From Bradyrhizobium sp. SK17 (GTDB lineage Bacteria; Pseudomonadota; Alphaproteobacteria; Rhizobiales; Xanthobacteraceae): a DNA stretch of 64,000 nucleotides. The notes under the pieces are model-generated. The model was not told the DNA's origin and made no database searches. It saw nothing but the letters and a program-made list of their open reading frames with translations. The stretch covers positions 6,959,001-7,023,000 of the forward strand of contig NZ_CP025113.1 of assembly GCF_002831585.1 (NCBI RefSeq), in the 5' to 3' direction. The stretch's first letter is position 1, and each line of letters starts with the position of its first letter. Shown here one piece after another: positions 53,356 through 63,376 of this stretch. The position numbers and the translations under genes were made by a program.

Positions 53356-54297
53356 ATGACGACGCCGAACGCACTTCGCGATACGCGGATTGCCCTCAAC
53401 CACGGCAGCGGTCATATCCCCGCCGTCGGATTTGGTACCCTGATCCCGGATCCTCTCGCAACCCGGCAAGCGACCAAGGCCGCACTGGAGGTCGGGTTCC
53501 GACATCTCGATGCAGCCGAACGCTACCGCAACGAAGCAGCGGTTGGCGACGCGATCCAGGACGCCTTCAAGGCCGGAATGGTTCGGCGCGAAGAGCTCTT
53601 CGTCACGACGAAGCTGTGGAACACCAATCATCGCCCGGAGCGCGTCAGGCCTGCGTTCGATGCCAGCCGGCAGCGACTGCAACTCGACGATATCGATTGC
53701 TATCTGATCCACACGCCGTTTGCCTTCCAGCCCGGCGACGAGCAAGACCCGCGGGACGAGCGCGGTCAGGTGATCTATGATCGCGGCGTGACGTTGGCGG
53801 AGACGTGGCAGGCGATGGAACGCTTGGTGGACGACGGCCACTGCAAGGCGATCGGCCTATCAGACATCACGCTGGAGAAGCTGCGCGAGATCGTTGCAGT
53901 GGCCCGGATCAAGCCCGCTGTGGTCCAGGTCGAGGCGCATCCCTATTTGCCGGAATGGGAGCTGCTCGAATACTGTCGGCAGAATGGCATCGTGCTGCTG
54001 GCGTTTGCCGCGTTGGGACATGCCATGAAGCCAAACCTGCTGGAGGATGCGGTCATTGCCGACATCGCACGTCGCGTCCACAAGACGCCGGCCCAGGTTG
54101 CACTGGCCTGGGCGGTACAGCGCGGCACCGCTTTCCTCACCACTTCAACCAATCCGCAACGCATCCAGGCAAACTTCGACATCACGACACTGCCCGAGGA
54201 CGCGATGCAGGAGATGGGTGACCGCATCACCACGAATGTCCGTTTCAATTCGGTGGTGCGGACCGGCGTGCCCGGATTCATTCCCGCAACACGGTGA
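53356..54297 (+). CDS. Aldo/keto reductase
   Basis: A 313-residue AKR barrel. Catalytic residues are readable: Asp and Tyr in DAAERYRNE, Lys in VTTKLWNTN and His in CYLIHTPF. The C-terminal RIQANFDITT is the family NADPH tail. It is 34 bases after the MFS gene and may share its operon, which could link reduction of a toxic carbonyl to efflux. Substrate unknown. Confidence 0.9.
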   Translation: MTTPNALRDTRIALNHGSGHIPAVGFGTLIPDPLATRQATKAALEVGFRHLDAAERYRNEAAVGDAIQDAFKAGMVRREELFVTTKLWNTNHRPERVRPAFDASRQRLQLDDIDCYLIHTPFAFQPGDEQDPRDERGQVIYDRGVTLAETWQAMERLVDDGHCKAIGLSDITLEKLREIVAVARIKPAVVQVEAHPYLPEWELLEYCRQNGIVLLAFAALGHAMKPNLLEDAVIADIARRVHKTPAQVALAWAVQRGTAFLTTSTNPQRIQANFDITTLPEDAMQEMGDRITTNVRFNSVVRTGVPGFIPATR

Positions 54298-54341
54298 AGC
54301 GGGTTCTGCGCGACCGAACAGCGGAGCCAAGGGCCGATGGA

Positions 54342-54360
54342 GGGAGCAAGCAGCGCTCCC
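54342..54360. terminator. Small hairpin between convergent genes
   Basis: GGGAGC at 54342-54347 pairs with GCTCCC at 54355-54360, with a seven-base loop, between the converging aldo/keto reductase and epoxide hydrolase genes. No T tract on either side. Confidence 0.3.
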
Positions 54361-54400
54361 CCGCCTTCTTCCGTGAACCGGTGTCGACTTCGCCTGGGAT

Positions 54401-55543
54401 TTAGCGCAGCTTCCGGAAAAACTCCCGCACCTCGCGCACGAACAGTTCGGGCTGTTCGAATGCCGAGAAATGTCCGCCCTTCGGCATCTCGTTCCAGTGC
54501 TGGATGTTGGTGAAATTCGTCTGCATCCATTTGCGGACCGGCGTGACAATTTCCTTGGGGAACACGGCGACGCCGGTCGGCACGTTCACCTTGTGCGGGG
54601 TTCGCTTGCCCGGCCCGAAGCTCTCCCAGTAGAGCCGCGCCGACGATGCGGCCGTTTCTGTGACCCAGTACAGCATGACGTTGTCGAGCAACTCGTCGCG
54701 GCTCAGGATATTTTCCGGATGCCCGTCGCAGTCGGTCCAGGCCCAGAACTTCTCCAGGATCCAGGCCGCCTGCCCGCTCGGCGAATCCGTCAGCGCGTAA
54801 CCGAGCGTCTGCGGCCGGGTCGACTGCTGCTTGGAATAGCCGGAATCCCAGTCTGCATAATACTTGATGCCGTTGAGCGCGCGGGCCTCCTCCGGCGTCG
54901 GCTGCCCCTCGACATTGGGCCGGGTCGACATCGCAAGCGTGATGTGGATGCCGGCGCAGTGTGCCGCATCCTGCCCGCCGATTGCCGTCGTGACCGCGGA
55001 CCCCCAATCGCCGCCTTGCGCGAAATAGCTGGTGTAGCCCAGCCGCTCCATCAGGACGGCCCAGGCCTTGGCAATGCGATCGACGCCCCAGCCGGTCGCA
55101 GTCGGCTTGGCCGAGAAGCCGAAGCCCGGCAATGACGGGCACACCACGTGAAAGGCATCCGACGCGCTGCCGCCATGCGCGGTCGGGTCGGTCAGCGGGT
55201 CGATCACCTTGTGGAATTCGACCACCGATCCCGGCCAGCCATGGGTGATGATCAGCGGCCGCGCCTCCGGATGCTTCGAGCGGGCATGGATGAAGTGGAT
55301 GTCGAGCCCGTCGATCCCGGTGATGAACTGGCTGAAGCGATTGAGCCGCGCCTCGCGCTGGCGCCAATCATAGGTCTCCGCCCAATACTGGCAGACGTCC
55401 TTGATCCATCGCAGCGGCGCGCCCTGGCTCCAATCGTCGACCAGTTCGGCCTCCGGCCAGCGGGTGCGGCGCAGCCGGGTGCGCAGGTCCTCGAGGACAT
55501 CGTCGCCGACGGCGATGCGGAACGGGCTGATGGCGGTCGTCAT
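54401..55543 (-). CDS. Epoxide hydrolase with EHN domain
   Basis: A 380-residue alpha/beta hydrolase from the ATG at 55541-55543. N-terminal EHN domain: FRIAVGDDVLEDLRTRLRRT. Oxyanion segment HGWPGS, nucleophile Asp in GGDWGSAV, and the catalytic histidine in PKGGHFSAFEQPE. Full length for bacterial epoxide hydrolases. Stand-alone gene, convergent with the aldo/keto reductase. Confidence 0.9.
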   Translation of the reverse strand: MTTAISPFRIAVGDDVLEDLRTRLRRTRWPEAELVDDWSQGAPLRWIKDVCQYWAETYDWRQREARLNRFSQFITGIDGLDIHFIHARSKHPEARPLIITHGWPGSVVEFHKVIDPLTDPTAHGGSASDAFHVVCPSLPGFGFSAKPTATGWGVDRIAKAWAVLMERLGYTSYFAQGGDWGSAVTTAIGGQDAAHCAGIHITLAMSTRPNVEGQPTPEEARALNGIKYYADWDSGYSKQQSTRPQTLGYALTDSPSGQAAWILEKFWAWTDCDGHPENILSRDELLDNVMLYWVTETAASSARLYWESFGPGKRTPHKVNVPTGVAVFPKEIVTPVRKWMQTNFTNIQHWNEMPKGGHFSAFEQPELFVREVREFFRKLR

Positions 55544-55801
55544 GGCGTCTCCCCGGGACAAAAAGGACTTTCCAGGAAGATAGGGCCGCGCGGGTCGCCG
55601 ATCAAACCCGCGTCGGACCATTTACCGGCGAGCGTTTTGGCCGGGTCCAGGCTACCGCATCGACGCCTGCACGAACCCTGCACGACAAACCTCGAATCCT
55701 GCACGACAAAATCGACCATTGGCATCGCCACATTGCTAAGGCAAAGGCGACAATCGATCGACCTGAATATCGCAGGCGATCGAAGCACCCATGTCCCAGC
55801 G

Positions 55802-56242
55802 ATGGAGCTTGTTGTGGCATTCTATCTGACGAGCGTCCAGGGTACCCAGGATGTGCTGTTGAAGTTGGGATTGCCGCTGATCGTCGCGTTCCTCGCAGGG
55901 TGGATCATCACCAAATTTTGGCTGAACAGATCAGGCATCGAATCAGCTGGATTCTCAGCCGCCGCTAGCGCCGCTCTATTTGCCCCTGTATTCCTCGCGA
56001 CCTACTTTTTCATCCTGCAAGCCATCGTGCAGGACAGCTTCGCCGACCGGGTCGGCCTTGCCATACTTTTTGCGGTACTCTTGGCCCCGACCCTTTTGCT
56101 CGTTCCGGTTGGCACCATTTCTCTTATTAGGGCCCGACGACGGCAGAGGTCGCTCCACAACTGGTTGATTCCTTCCGCACTTGCGGCCTGGTCGATCTTG
56201 CAGGTCGGATGGCTTTGGTTCGTATTCGAGTACGCCGATTGA
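55802..56242 (+). CDS. Four-helix membrane protein of unknown function
   Basis: A 146-residue protein with four hydrophobic helices at about residues 22-42, 53-76, 84-108 and 124-142, and a basic loop RARRRQRS. Start at 55802 with a weak ribosome-binding site. No recognised domain; it converges with the exported protein gene. Confidence 0.55.
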   Translation: MELVVAFYLTSVQGTQDVLLKLGLPLIVAFLAGWIITKFWLNRSGIESAGFSAAASAALFAPVFLATYFFILQAIVQDSFADRVGLAILFAVLLAPTLLLVPVGTISLIRARRRQRSLHNWLIPSALAAWSILQVGWLWFVFEYAD

Positions 56243-56289
56243 ACATGCCCTCACTCTGCACCAGCGCAGGTCCGCCGCGCCGCACTCGA

Positions 56290-57243
56290 CTACCTGCCGA
56301 TTGCCGTTTCCAATAGTGACTGCGCCTGTTTGGTGGCTGCGGCGAAGGCCGGCTGCTGTGGCGCCTGCTGGACGAAGCAGCGTTTGAAGGCGTCGTCGCC
56401 CTGCTGACGCAGGTCGCCGAGCTTGTCATAGGCGGCCTTGCTGATCTGCTTGCGCTCGAGCTTCTCGGCTGCCACGTCGGCCTTCTTGTTGTAGTCGGCG
56501 CGAATCGCGGCGCAGGCCGGCACTTGCACGGCCGGTTCGATCTCACCATAGGCGATATAGAACTTGCCGTTGGCGAGAACAGCGACAAACACCTCGTCAG
56601 CTGCCTCGGGGGTCGAATCCTGGGTCCGGCCGGCCAGGAAACCGTAAGTCAGGCTCGCCGCCGACGGCTTGGCGACCGGCAACTCGTTGAAATTGATCAC
56701 GGCCGCATCGGTCGAGATCGCCTGGGTGTAAAGGCCCTCGAACTTCAGCGCCGGCTCGATCTGCTGCGGCACGTTCTTGCTGCCCTTGTCCCACCAGCTC
56801 TTGTGCGCGTGCAGCCAGCGGGTGAACAGCGTCTCGGTGGTGACGACGATATGGGCTTTCGGCTCGACGAAGCTGCCGTCGGCACGCTTCTCCCCGATCT
56901 TTGCGCCGTCCCTGCCGCTGTCGGCATCGAAGCGCAGACCGTCGAGCATGCCGAACCCCATATCACCTTTATATAGAGTATCGAGGTTGAGCTGGGCTGG
57001 TGCAAAGCCCGGCCGGGCGGTCTCGGACAGGATCGCGGTCAGCTGCCCCTTGAGCTCGTCACGCGCAGCAGCCTCGGCTTTATCGACCGCCTCGTTGATC
57101 TTGTTGTCGTTCGACAGTTTGGCGAATTTAGCAATCGCAGCGTCGCGCGCGGCGATGTAGCGGTCCTCCGGCGATGCGGCGCGAGCCGGCGAAAGGATCA
57201 GGATCGGGGAAATAACGAGGGCAAGGCGGAAAACAAAATGCAT
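56290..57243 (-). CDS. Exported protein of unknown function
   Basis: A 317-residue protein with a signal peptide (FRLALVISPILILSPARA) and a mature part starting ASPEDRY. Contains acidic and lysine-rich helical segments and AFKRCFVQQAPQQP near the end. No family recognised. The ATG at 57243 lies in a strong hairpin followed by a T tract, and an ATG at 57267 is the alternative start. It follows the methylotrophy operon on the same strand. Confidence 0.6.
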   Translation of the reverse strand: MHFVFRLALVISPILILSPARAASPEDRYIAARDAAIAKFAKLSNDNKINEAVDKAEAAARDELKGQLTAILSETARPGFAPAQLNLDTLYKGDMGFGMLDGLRFDADSGRDGAKIGEKRADGSFVEPKAHIVVTTETLFTRWLHAHKSWWDKGSKNVPQQIEPALKFEGLYTQAISTDAAVINFNELPVAKPSAASLTYGFLAGRTQDSTPEAADEVFVAVLANGKFYIAYGEIEPAVQVPACAAIRADYNKKADVAAEKLERKQISKAAYDKLGDLRQQGDDAFKRCFVQQAPQQPAFAAATKQAQSLLETAIGR

Positions 57244-57270
57244 GCCCTGTGGTCGCCCGCAGGGCATGCA
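57239..57270 (-). terminator. Terminator-like hairpin over a start codon
   Basis: TGCATGCCCTG at 57239-57249 and CAGGGCATGCA at 57260-57270 form a perfect 11-base stem with a ten-base loop. On the minus strand the stem is directly followed by TTTTGTTTT, the plan of an intrinsic terminator. It lies 97 bases after the gfa stop and covers the start of the exported protein gene. Confidence 0.65.
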
Positions 57271-57305
57271 AGGTTCAAGGTCACGGGTAAGATCAGCATA
57301 TCCTT

Positions 57306-57327
57306 CGCCGGCAGCTCTCTGCCGGCG
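57306..57327 (-). other. Second GC-rich hairpin after gfa
   Basis: CGCCGGCAG at 57306-57314 and CTGCCGGCG at 57319-57327 form a perfect nine-base stem with a four-base loop, 40 bases after the gfa stop. There is no T tract. It could protect the mRNA end or pause polymerase before the terminator-like hairpin at 57239-57270. Confidence 0.55.
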
Positions 57328-57366
57328 CAGGATCTCGTTGTGTCAAGCCGCCATTCAGGTGGCCAC

Positions 57367-57930
57367 TCAGGCCGCCTTGGCCTTCGCCACGTGGGTGGCG
57401 ATCGCATCCATCAGCGGCGGCGACAGGCAGTCGTAAGGTTCGAGCCCAAGCTCCTTCAGGCGCGACCTGATCCCGGCCATGTCGGCCGGCTTGACGCCGG
57501 ATTCGATCACCGACGAGACGAAGGCGGCAAATCCCGGAGCGGCCGAGCCTTGCTCCTGGAACAGCTCGGGATGGATGAAGTCGAGGCCATAGAACGGATG
57601 GCCCTTGTTCTCGATCCGGCCGTACATGTGCGTACCGCAACCGGTGCAGGCGTGGCGCTGGATCACCGCGGCGGCATCCACGATCTTCAGCTTGTCGCCG
57701 TTCTCGAGCACGGTGACGTTCTCGCGCGGGACCACCGCCACCACCGAGAAGGTCGCGCCCGACGGCTTCCAGCACTTGGTGCAGCCGCAGGCGTGATTAT
57801 GGGCGACGTCGCCCTTGATCCCGACCTTGACCTTCTTGTCCGCGCATTTGCAGACCAGCGTGCCACCGGCAAAGTGGCCGGAGCCCTGCTTGACGCCATT
57901 GTCGACTGATGGGTGGATATGAACAGTCAT
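57367..57930 (-). CDS. gfa: S-(hydroxymethyl)glutathione synthase (Gfa)
   Basis: A 187-residue zinc protein, the standard Gfa length. Zinc ligands: VCKCADKKV near residue 28, HACGCTKCW near 47, and [11 protein letters not shown] near 95. Gfa speeds the addition of formaldehyde to glutathione in methylotrophs. It lies 33 bases after the dehydrogenase that uses its product. This is the last methylotrophy gene of the operon that begins with xoxF. Confidence 0.95.
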   Translation of the reverse strand: MTVHIHPSVDNGVKQGSGHFAGGTLVCKCADKKVKVGIKGDVAHNHACGCTKCWKPSGATFSVVAVVPRENVTVLENGDKLKIVDAAAVIQRHACTGCGTHMYGRIENKGHPFYGLDFIHPELFQEQGSAAPGFAAFVSSVIESGVKPADMAGIRSRLKELGLEPYDCLSPPLMDAIATHVAKAKAA

Positions 57931-57963
57931 TGGTCTATCCTCCTGGTGCTTGGTGTTTTGATC

Positions 57964-59073
57964 TCAGAATACGACGACGGAGCGGATCGACTTGCCCTCG
58001 TGCATCAGGTCGAAGCCCTTGTTGATCTCGTCGAGCTTCAGCACGTGGGTGATCATCGGATCGATCTGGATCTTTCCGCCCATGTACCAGTCGACGATCT
58101 TCGGCACGTCGGTGCGGCCGCGCGCGCCGCCGAACGCGGTGCCCTTCCAGACCCGGCCGGTGACCAGTTGGAACGGACGGGTCGCGATCTCCTTGCCGGA
58201 TTCCGCAACGCCGATCACGACCGAGACGCCCCAGCCGCGATGGCAGGCTTCCAGTGCCTGCCGCATCACATTGGTGTTGCCGGTGCAGTCGAACGTGTAA
58301 TCGGCACCGCCGTCGGTCAGCCCGACCAGGTGCTGCACGATGTCGCCGCCAACCTTGGTCGGATTGACGAAATGCGTCATGCCGAACTGCTTGCCCCACG
58401 CCTCCTTGGAGTCATTGATGTCGACGCCGATGATCTTGTCGGCGCCGACCATCTTGGCGCCCTGGATCACGTTCAGCCCGATGCCGCCGAGACCGAATAC
58501 GACGACGTTGGAGCCCGGCGTCACCTTGGCGGTGTTGACGACCGCGCCGACGCCAGTGGTAACGCCGCAGCCGATGTAGCAGCTCTTGTCGAACGGCGCG
58601 TCCTCGCGGATCTTCGCCACTGCGATCTCAGGCAGCACGGTGAAGTTCGAGAAGGTCGAGCAGCCCATATAGTGGTAGACGGTCTTGCCCTTGTAGCTGA
58701 AGCGCGAGGTGCCGTCCGGCATCACGCCCTTGCCCTGGGTGGCGCGGATCGCGGTGCACAGATTGGTCTTCTGGCTCAGGCAGCTTTTGCACTGGCGGCA
58801 TTCCGGCGTGTAGAGCGGGATCACGTGATCGCCCGGCTTCACCGACGTCACGCCGGCACCGACCTCGCGAACGATCCCGGCGCCTTCGTGCCCGAGGATC
58901 GAGGGGAAGATGCCTTCGCTGTCGAAGCCGTCGAGCGTGTAGGCGTCGGTGTGGCAGATGCCGGTCGCCTTGATCTCGACCAGCACTTCGCCGGCCTTCG
59001 GGCCTTCCAGATCGAGCTCGACGATCTCAAGCGGCTTCTTTGCTTCGAATGCGACTGCGGCGCGGGTCTTCAT
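57964..59073 (-). CDS. frmA: S-(hydroxymethyl)glutathione dehydrogenase (class III ADH)
   Basis: A 369-residue zinc alcohol dehydrogenase with the class III pattern: [48 protein letters not shown] (structural zinc cysteines) and [15 protein letters not shown] (NAD site). It oxidises S-hydroxymethylglutathione to S-formylglutathione. The ATG at 59073 is chosen, with GGAGA upstream. S-formylglutathione hydrolase (fghA) is not in the window. Confidence 0.95.
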   Translation of the reverse strand: MKTRAAVAFEAKKPLEIVELDLEGPKAGEVLVEIKATGICHTDAYTLDGFDSEGIFPSILGHEGAGIVREVGAGVTSVKPGDHVIPLYTPECRQCKSCLSQKTNLCTAIRATQGKGVMPDGTSRFSYKGKTVYHYMGCSTFSNFTVLPEIAVAKIREDAPFDKSCYIGCGVTTGVGAVVNTAKVTPGSNVVVFGLGGIGLNVIQGAKMVGADKIIGVDINDSKEAWGKQFGMTHFVNPTKVGGDIVQHLVGLTDGGADYTFDCTGNTNVMRQALEACHRGWGVSVVIGVAESGKEIATRPFQLVTGRVWKGTAFGGARGRTDVPKIVDWYMGGKIQIDPMITHVLKLDEINKGFDLMHEGKSIRSVVVF

Positions 59074-59119
59074 CTTGGTCTCCAAAATCCTTCACAGGTT
59101 GCCATTCGCGCCGGACCGC

Positions 59120-59656
59120 TCACTTCTTGTTGCCCATGCAGGCGTCTTCTGCCTTTGCGTAGGCATCCGACTTGTCCTCGTGCTTGGCCGGCCGTACGCG
59201 CCCAACCGCATCGGTGGAACGAGCGCGCAGATACACATAGATGTCGTCCATGTAGCAGGCAACATTCGGGTTATCGCCGAACGCCGGCATGACGTTTTCC
59301 TGCGACGTAGAGACGTTCTTGCGTCCGCTCGCGACCACGCCGAGGAAGTCGGCGTAGTTCATGCTCTTCAGCGAATCCTTCAGCGCCGGCGCGTAGGTCG
59401 AGCCCATGCCATCGGGTCCGTGGCAAACATGGCATTCCGAATGGTAGCGGCGGTAACCGGAGTAGGTGTACCAATCCACGGTCCCATCGGGTGCAACCTT
59501 GTAGGTCGGGTTGCCGTCCTTATCGAGATATTTGCCGTCCTCGGACTTGACCGCGGTCGGGTCGCCCGGAGCTTCGGCGGAGGCAACCCCTCCCATTGCC
59601 ACGACAAAGATCGCGGCAGTCACAAACCAGATCTTACGCAAAGCCTGTCCTCGCAT
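59120..59656 (-). CDS. Methanol-metabolism c-type cytochrome, XoxG-like
   Basis: A 178-residue exported cytochrome with a signal peptide ending near residue 28 and one haem site, CHVCH, at 75-79. The mature part (SEDGKYLDKDGNPTYKVAPD) fits the c-type cytochromes linked to methanol oxidation. It is the likely electron acceptor of the neighbouring XoxF. The ATG at 59656 has weak signals; a TTG at 59639-59641 is preceded by GAGGA and could be the real start. Confidence 0.85.
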   Translation of the reverse strand: MRGQALRKIWFVTAAIFVVAMGGVASAEAPGDPTAVKSEDGKYLDKDGNPTYKVAPDGTVDWYTYSGYRRYHSECHVCHGPDGMGSTYAPALKDSLKSMNYADFLGVVASGRKNVSTSQENVMPAFGDNPNVACYMDDIYVYLRARSTDAVGRVRPAKHEDKSDAYAKAEDACMGNKK

Positions 59657-59719
59657 GCGGATTGAAGACGGACCGGCGCATGGAGATCGCTCCATGCGCC
59701 GGAACGAGGTGAGGTCAGC

Positions 59720-61522
59720 TCACTGCGGCAGCGAGAACACGGTGAGCGTTCCACCGAGCGCGGTGTAGTTGCTCAGCGCGGCATAGCCACCGACTGCACC
59801 GAGGCCAGCCGTCGGGTCAGTCAGGCCGGCCGCGAGGCCGATGCCTGCCCAACCGCCCACACCCGACAGCACGGCGATGTACTGCTTGCCGCCATGTTCA
59901 TAGGTGGTGACGTTGCCGATGATGCCGGACGGGGTCTTGAACTTGTAGAGCTCCTTGCCCGTCTTGGCGTCGACAGCCTTCAGATAGCCTTCCAACGTGC
60001 CGTAGAACACCACGCCGCCGGCGGTCGCGAGCGCACCCGACCAGACCGAGAACTGCTCCTTGTTCGACCAGACGATCTTGCCGGTCTTGCCGTCCCAGGC
60101 GATGAAGTTGCCCATGTTGGTCTCGCCGGGAGGCGGATACATCGACAGCGTCGCGCCGACATAGGGCTGACCTGCGGTGTAGCTCACCTTGAACGGCTCG
60201 TAGTCCATGCAGACGTGGTTGGTCGGCACGTAGAACAGTTGCGTCTCAGGCGAGTAGGCTGCCGGCTGCTCGTCCTTCGAACCGAGCGCTGCCGGGCAGA
60301 TGCCCTTGACGTTGTGGTCCTCGCCGGCCTTGTCGGTCGACGCGGCATCGAGGACCTTCGGACGACCATAGGTCGGCGAGTTCTTGTCCATGTCGACGCC
60401 GGAGGTCCAGTTCACCTTCGGATCGTACTTCTGGGCGACCAGCAGTTCGCCGGTGGCGCGATCGAGCGTATAGCCGAGGCCGTTGCGATCGAAGTGGGTG
60501 AGCAGCTTGCGCGGCTTGCCGTCGATCGACTGATCCGAGAGGATCATCTCGTTGACGCCGTCATAGTCCCATTCGTCATGGGGCGTCATCTGGTAGACCC
60601 ACTTGGCGACGCCGGTGTCCGGGTTACGCGCCCAGATCGTCATCGACCATTTGTTGTCGCCGGGGCGCTGCTTCGGATTCCAGGTCGAGGGGTTGCCCGA
60701 TCCGTAGTAGACCAGATTGAGTTCCGGATCATAGGAGATCCAGCCCCAGGTCGCGCCGCCGCCGATCTTCCACTGATCGCCTTGCCAGGTCTTCAGGCTC
60801 GAGTCCTTGCCAATCGGCTTGCCGAGCTCGGTGGTCTTGTCGTCGACCAGGATCTGGTCATCCGGACCTTCCGAGAAGCCACGCCAGACCAGCTTGCCGG
60901 TCTTGAGGTCGTAGGCCGTCATGTGGGCCTGGACGCCGAACTCACCACCGGAGATTCCGACCAGGACCTTGTCCTTGATCACCATCGGCGCCGATGTGCC
61001 GGTGGCTCCCTTGGCAGGATCACCGTTCTTCACGCTCCACTCCACCTTGCCGGTCTTCGCATCGAGCGCAACCAACGTGGTGTCGGCCTGATGCAGGATG
61101 ATCTTGCCGTCACCGTAGGCGACGCCGCGGTTGACGGTGTCGCAGCACATCACCGGAATGACGTTCGGATCCTGCTTCGGCTCGTACTTCCAGACGATCT
61201 GATTGTCCTTGGAAAGGTCAATAGCATAGACCTTGTTCGGGAACGGCGTGTGGACGTACATCATATTGCCGATGATCAGCGGGCCGCCTTCATGGCCGCG
61301 CAGCACGCCGGTCGAAAACGTCCAGGCGACCTGCAACTTTCCGACGTTCGAGGCGTTGATCTGATTCAACTTCGAATAGCGCTGATTGGCGTAGTCTCCA
61401 GTCGGCATCACCCAATCTTTCGGGTTCTGCGCCATCTTGTGGAGTTCGTCATTGGCACTGGCGGCTCCGACGGCCAACACCGCCATTGCCCCAACACCGG
61501 TCGCGTAAAGCAACTTGCGCAT
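59720..61522 (-). CDS. xoxF: Lanthanide-type PQQ methanol dehydrogenase XoxF
   Basis: A 600-residue PQQ enzyme with signal peptide (ending near residue 23). The vicinal cysteine pair is at 126-127 (VMCCDTV). The catalytic Asp319 and Asp321 are in [12 protein letters not shown]; the second aspartate is the mark of lanthanide-dependent XoxF, where calcium-type MxaF has Ala. GGGAGGAA precedes the ATG. First gene of an operon with a cytochrome and the glutathione-linked formaldehyde pathway. PQQ genes are not present here. Confidence 0.97.
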   Translation of the reverse strand: MRKLLYATGVGAMAVLAVGAASANDELHKMAQNPKDWVMPTGDYANQRYSKLNQINASNVGKLQVAWTFSTGVLRGHEGGPLIIGNMMYVHTPFPNKVYAIDLSKDNQIVWKYEPKQDPNVIPVMCCDTVNRGVAYGDGKIILHQADTTLVALDAKTGKVEWSVKNGDPAKGATGTSAPMVIKDKVLVGISGGEFGVQAHMTAYDLKTGKLVWRGFSEGPDDQILVDDKTTELGKPIGKDSSLKTWQGDQWKIGGGATWGWISYDPELNLVYYGSGNPSTWNPKQRPGDNKWSMTIWARNPDTGVAKWVYQMTPHDEWDYDGVNEMILSDQSIDGKPRKLLTHFDRNGLGYTLDRATGELLVAQKYDPKVNWTSGVDMDKNSPTYGRPKVLDAASTDKAGEDHNVKGICPAALGSKDEQPAAYSPETQLFYVPTNHVCMDYEPFKVSYTAGQPYVGATLSMYPPPGETNMGNFIAWDGKTGKIVWSNKEQFSVWSGALATAGGVVFYGTLEGYLKAVDAKTGKELYKFKTPSGIIGNVTTYEHGGKQYIAVLSGVGGWAGIGLAAGLTDPTAGLGAVGGYAALSNYTALGGTLTVFSLPQ

Positions 61523-61943
61523 CGTGGATTCCTCCCAGGTTCAAGAGCTCAAGGGTTTCCGCCGAAACGGCCCCACTTCTTCGATTTTGGTTCCCGACTC
61601 GTAATCCGATCGGCCCCTGCTGACTTGCCCAAAAGGGAAGAGCCATTTGCTCGAAAGCGAAGCTGCATCAGATTTTTGCGAGCCACGCCCCGATCGGTGG
61701 TAATGGTTGCCGCATGTTGCAGGGCATCAATCGCAGGTTGGCGCGATGCGAATGCCGGATTTGACGCGTGCTAAGGTTGCGCTTGACGTGCCCAAAACTA
61801 AGTCGGAGGATCACCCGACTTTAACCGGGAAGAAATCCCGCCGGCTCCCTAAGCCGTTCAGAATCAGGGAGAAGGCGCATCATCCCAGGCCAGATTGAGC
61901 TCGGTGAGCAGTCACGTTGGGGATCGAATCGGTGGCTGGAAAG
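61523..61943. promoter_or_regulatory. Divergent region between xoxF and the AraC regulator
   Basis: About 420 bases with no supportable gene. It contains AAGTCGG at 61800-61806 and CCGACTT at 61815-61821, a perfect seven-base inverted repeat with an eight-base spacer, about 120 bases before the AraC gene start and 280 before xoxF. A further GGGA...TCCC pair lies just after it. No clear promoter boxes were identified. Confidence 0.45.
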
Positions 61944-62918
61944 ATGACCGATACAGTCCATTCACTCAGCACGAACGGATTGACGCCCAAGCGGCAGATC
62001 CAGCGCTGGTCGGATGCGCTCACTGACCTGTGTGGTCAGTTCGACGTCGATGCGCTCGAGGGATCTTCGCTCGAGGGCCGGATCAATTTCACCACCGTCT
62101 CGCGGTTGAAGCTGTGCCAGATCGAGGCAAGTCAGCACCGGATCGCACACACCATCTCGCGCATCCGGCTGAGCGAGCACCCCTATATCAAGATCGTTTT
62201 CCAGACCCACGGCGTCTCGCATTTCGAGCAGGACGGGCTCCACTTCGACATCGTGCCCGGCGACTGCTTCGCCTACGACGTGTCGTGTCCACATACGATC
62301 ATCAGCCCGTCCCTGACCCGCCACGAAGTTGTCATCGTGCCGAAGGACCTGCTCAAGGAGCGCGGCTTCCAGCTCTCCAAGATGGCACCGTGCAAGCTGT
62401 CGGCGCGCAACGGCACCGGGCGTATCGCCTATGATTTCGTCCACGCTGCCTTTGGCGAGGCGCCAACGCTGACCCCGGTCAACGCGGTCGGCGTCGCCGA
62501 TGCGCTGATCGACCTGCTGCTGCTGCCGCTGCGCGAGACCGGCGCGATGTTCGATCGCGGCAGCGCCGAGGCAACCTACGTGCGGGCCCAGGGCTTCATC
62601 CGTGAACATCTGCGCGATCCCGACCTCTGCATCGACCGCATCTCCGCCGCGCTCGGCTGCTCGAAGCGCTACCTGCACATGCTGTTCAGCGATCGCGGCA
62701 TGACGGTCAGCGACTACATCTGGAAGGCCCGGCTACAGAACTGCCGGCAGGAGCTGGAGACGCAGAACGGCAAGACCATCACCGATGTCGCGTTTTCCTG
62801 GGGTTTTTCGAGCTCGTCGCATTTCAGCCGCGTGTTCCGGAAGTATTTTGGCATCGCGCCCTCGTCGGTCCACAAGGGCCTGCACGGCGGCGTGCCGGTG
62901 GACGTGGTGCTCGAATAG
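61944..62918 (+). CDS. AraC-family regulator next to xoxF
   Basis: A 324-residue regulator with an AraC-binding-like N-terminal half (SEHPYIKIVFQTHGVSHFEQ) and a C-terminal AraC helix-turn-helix with ISAALGCSKRYLHMLFSDRG and GFSSSSHFSRVFRKYFG. The start is the ATG at 61944, after GGAAAG; a longer form from 61917 (TTG) is possible. Divergent from xoxF, so it may regulate it, but the XoxF operon is often controlled by other systems. Confidence 0.8.
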   Translation: MTDTVHSLSTNGLTPKRQIQRWSDALTDLCGQFDVDALEGSSLEGRINFTTVSRLKLCQIEASQHRIAHTISRIRLSEHPYIKIVFQTHGVSHFEQDGLHFDIVPGDCFAYDVSCPHTIISPSLTRHEVVIVPKDLLKERGFQLSKMAPCKLSARNGTGRIAYDFVHAAFGEAPTLTPVNAVGVADALIDLLLLPLRETGAMFDRGSAEATYVRAQGFIREHLRDPDLCIDRISAALGCSKRYLHMLFSDRGMTVSDYIWKARLQNCRQELETQNGKTITDVAFSWGFSSSSHFSRVFRKYFGIAPSSVHKGLHGGVPVDVVLE

Positions 62919-62933
62919 CACCTCCAATCATCG

Positions 62934-63335
62934 TTGCCGGCATCGCCAGTGACGCTTTCCCGCATCCGGGCCTGGGCCGGTCGCCTGAAACGCGACGGCT
63001 ATGCGGTTTACCTGGCGTCCCGCGATCCGCGGGTGCCCTGGTACGCGAAGGCCGTTGCCGTCGCCGTGGCCGCCTACGCGCTCTCGCCGATCGACCTGAT
63101 CCCGGATTTCATTCCCGTTCTCGGCTATCTCGATGATCTGATCCTGGTGCCCGCCGGGCTCTGGCTTGCGATTGCGCTGATCCCCGACGAGGTGATGACC
63201 GAGTGTCGCGCACAGGCCGATGCGGCTTTGCAGCGCCCGGCAAGCCGGGCAGGATTGATTGCGATCATGCTGCTGTGGATCGCAGGCGCGGCTGTGCTGG
63301 CATGGGCCGTACTCCGCCGCTGGGCGATTGCGTAG
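62934..63335 (+). CDS. YkvA/DUF1232 membrane protein
   Basis: A 133-residue protein with the YkvA signature YALSPIDLIPDFIPVLGYLD and a C-terminal transmembrane helix (IIMLLWIAGAAVLAWAVLRR-like). The start is either TTG at 62934 or GTG at 62949. It lies 15 bases after the AraC gene. The family is of unknown function, often seen as a small membrane protein. Confidence 0.8.
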   Translation: MPASPVTLSRIRAWAGRLKRDGYAVYLASRDPRVPWYAKAVAVAVAAYALSPIDLIPDFIPVLGYLDDLILVPAGLWLAIALIPDEVMTECRAQADAALQRPASRAGLIAIMLLWIAGAAVLAWAVLRRWAIA

Positions 63336-63376
63336 AGGGTCTTGACGTCGCGTCACGCCGGCTTGGCCGCAGGCAC

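Noticed and set aside
57913..59292. A 459-residue plus-strand frame over the class III dehydrogenase
   Set aside because: Shadow of the dehydrogenase gene on the opposite strand, with no start signal and no family.
59894..61774. A 626-residue open frame on the plus strand across xoxF
   Set aside because: It is the antisense shadow of a clearly identified enzyme. High GC and codon bias keep the opposite strand open; its translation shows no family and is rich in Arg, Asp and Ala.
61707..61898. A 63-residue frame between xoxF and the AraC gene
   Set aside because: Weak start signal and no helical or domain pattern; it overlaps the inverted repeat, so the region reads better as regulatory DNA.
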